Below are positions 5,640 through 6,683 of a DNA stretch of 6,683 nucleotides, one piece after another. The first letter of the stretch is position 1, and the number at the start of each line of letters is the position of its first letter. A model generated the notes under the pieces. The model was not told where the DNA came from and searched no databases. It was given only the letters and a program-made list of their open reading frames with translations. The position numbers and the translations under genes were made by a program. The DNA comes from Thermodesulfovibrionales bacterium (GTDB taxonomy: Bacteria; Nitrospirota; Thermodesulfovibrionia; Thermodesulfovibrionales; UBA1546), in assembly GCA_919901705.1 (NCBI GenBank), contig CAKKPR010000146.1, forward strand, positions 1-6,683, written 5' to 3'.

Positions 5640-6683
5640 ATGAAGAAACTTGTAGACCGAATAGGAAGGCCTGTGAGGCTGATGGAGGTCTGCGGCACTC
5701 ATACTGTTGCGATATTCAGACACGGTATCAGAAAGCTGCTTCCGGAAAAGATTATCCTTATAAGCGGGCCGGGCTGTCCTGTGTGTGTCACCTCGGTTGA
5801 AGATGTTGAAAGCGCCATGTCAATAGCAAGAAAAGAGAATATCATCTTCACAACCTTTGGCGATATGATGCGTGTGCCCGGCATTGATAAGAATCTTTCA
5901 GAAGTCAGGGCAGAGGGCGCTGATATAAGAGTTGTATATTCTCCTATGGATGCTCTCAGGATTGCATCAGATAATAAGGATAAAAAGGTTGTATTTTTTG
6001 CAACAGGTTTTGAGACAACATCGCCGTCTGTGGCAGGAACTTTATTTGAGGCAGACAAACTGAAAATTGATAATTTCTATATATACTCTGCTCACAAGCT
6101 TGTCCCTCCGGCGTTGAATGCCCTGCTTGGTTCAGGTGAGGTTAATGTTGACGGCTTTATACTTCCGGGGCATGTCAGCACTATCATAGGAAGCAGGCCG
6201 TACGAGTTTATAGTTGAAAAATACAAGAAACCGTCTGTTATAACAGGCTTTGATGCAGAGGATATATTGCAAGGGATAAATATGCTTCTCGCTCAGATTA
6301 TATCGAATAAAGCAGAGGTTGAAATACAATATAAAAAGGTTGTAAGGGAAGAAGGAAATCCAAAGGCTGTTGAGCTTATGAATGAATATTTTGAGCCGTG
6401 TGATGTTTACTGGCGAGGGATTGGGACAATACCATTAAGCGGCCTAAGGCTTAGAGAGAAATTCAGGCACAGGGATATAAGTTCAATAATAAAGATTGAT
6501 ATTTCATTTGCTTCCGGCCCACAGGAACCGCAAGGCTGTTCCTGCGGAGAGATTTTAAGAGGATTGAAAACACCTGATCAATGTCCGCTTTTTGGATGCG
6601 CATGCACGCCTGAGAGTCCTGTTGGCGCATGCATGGTCAGCACAGAAGGAAGCTGCGCAGCGTATTATAAGTATGGAGATTTT
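5640..6683 (+). CDS. hypD: HypD, Fe(CN)2CO assembly scaffold (3' end off the window)
   Basis: 348 codons are in view with no stop, so the gene continues past the right edge; full HypD proteins are about 360-380 residues. HypD carries a [4Fe-4S] cluster and with HypC binds the iron atom that receives CN- from HypE. Visible motifs are CGTH (18-21), GPGCPVC (43-49; Cys46, Cys49), FATGFETT (120-127), SAHKLVPPA (150-158), PGHVS (176-180) and the C-terminal cysteine-rich cluster region (Cys300, 302, 315, 320, 322, 331, 339). The first catalytic Cys is residue 18, against Cys41 in E. coli. The 28-residue spacing to the next conserved Cys is preserved (41 to 69 there, 18 to 46 here), so only the N-terminus is short. 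The in-frame ATG at 5628 would add 4 residues and a stop (TGA 5625-5627) blocks further extension. Neither start has a Shine-Dalgarno. The catalytic core looks intact. Confidence 0.95.
   Translation, partial: MKKLVDRIGRPVRLMEVCGTHTVAIFRHGIRKLLPEKIILISGPGCPVCVTSVEDVESAMSIARKENIIFTTFGDMMRVPGIDKNLSEVRAEGADIRVVYSPMDALRIASDNKDKKVVFFATGFETTSPSVAGTLFEADKLKIDNFYIYSAHKLVPPALNALLGSGEVNVDGFILPGHVSTIIGSRPYEFIVEKYKKPSVITGFDAEDILQGINMLLAQIISNKAEVEIQYKKVVREEGNPKAVELMNEYFEPCDVYWRGIGTIPLSGLRLREKFRHRDISSIIKIDISFASGPQEPQGCSCGEILRGLKTPDQCPLFGCACTPESPVGACMVSTEGSCAAYYKYGDF

Noticed and set aside
80..6683. A wholly new defence or multi-gene system, CRISPR array or RNA gene
   Set aside because: Every long coding region belongs to a recognisable family, no regularly spaced direct repeats of CRISPR size occur, and no tRNA or rRNA was recognised.

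Overview
The window reads as an ordinary chromosomal stretch from an anaerobic or hydrogen-metabolising bacterium. It holds metal-ion homeostasis genes next to a [NiFe]-hydrogenase maturation operon. Base composition looks moderate (low to mid 40s % GC by eye), and the gene mix (MgtC, MntP, DUF948, YtxH, Hyp proteins) would suit a Nitrospirota or deltaproteobacterial-type lineage. That placement is an impression only; no 16S rRNA or other phylogenetic marker is present.

Layout. Positions 80-751 (minus) encode an MgtC/SapB-family membrane protein. It diverges from mntP (799-1356, plus), a Mn2+ exporter homologue; the 47-bp gap has an extended -10 promoter pointing each way and no Shine-Dalgarno sequence. 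A 141-bp gap then carries a good sigma70-type promoter (1437-1464). Downstream, one tightly packed plus-strand gene run starts at 1498: a DUF948 membrane/coiled-coil protein, a YtxH-like protein, hypA, hypB, hypF and hypD, which runs off the right edge. Junctions are a 4-nt overlap, a 9-nt gap, 0 nt, a 4-nt overlap and then a 58-nt AT-rich gap before hypD, so a polycistronic operon is likely.

Function. HypA and HypB deliver nickel. HypF makes the carbamoyl-derived CN- ligand precursor together with HypE, which is not in view. HypD is the iron-sulfur scaffold on which Fe(CN)2CO is built, normally with HypC. No hypC is visible in the window, although hypF-hypC-hypD is a common order.

The unusual part is a concentration of repeats in and beside hypF. 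A 75-bp imperfect palindrome (4127-4201) sits in frame in the YrdC-like domain and adds exactly 25 codons, with a perfect 8-bp hairpin immediately after it. Two four-unit heptanucleotide arrays (3719-3746, 4687-4714) lie at other HypF linkers. A third heptad array (5573-5600) encodes the last codons and stop of hypF and fills the gap before a hypD whose N-terminus is about 20 residues shorter than E. coli HypD. The repeats are the best candidates for follow-up. I see no wholly new multi-gene system here.
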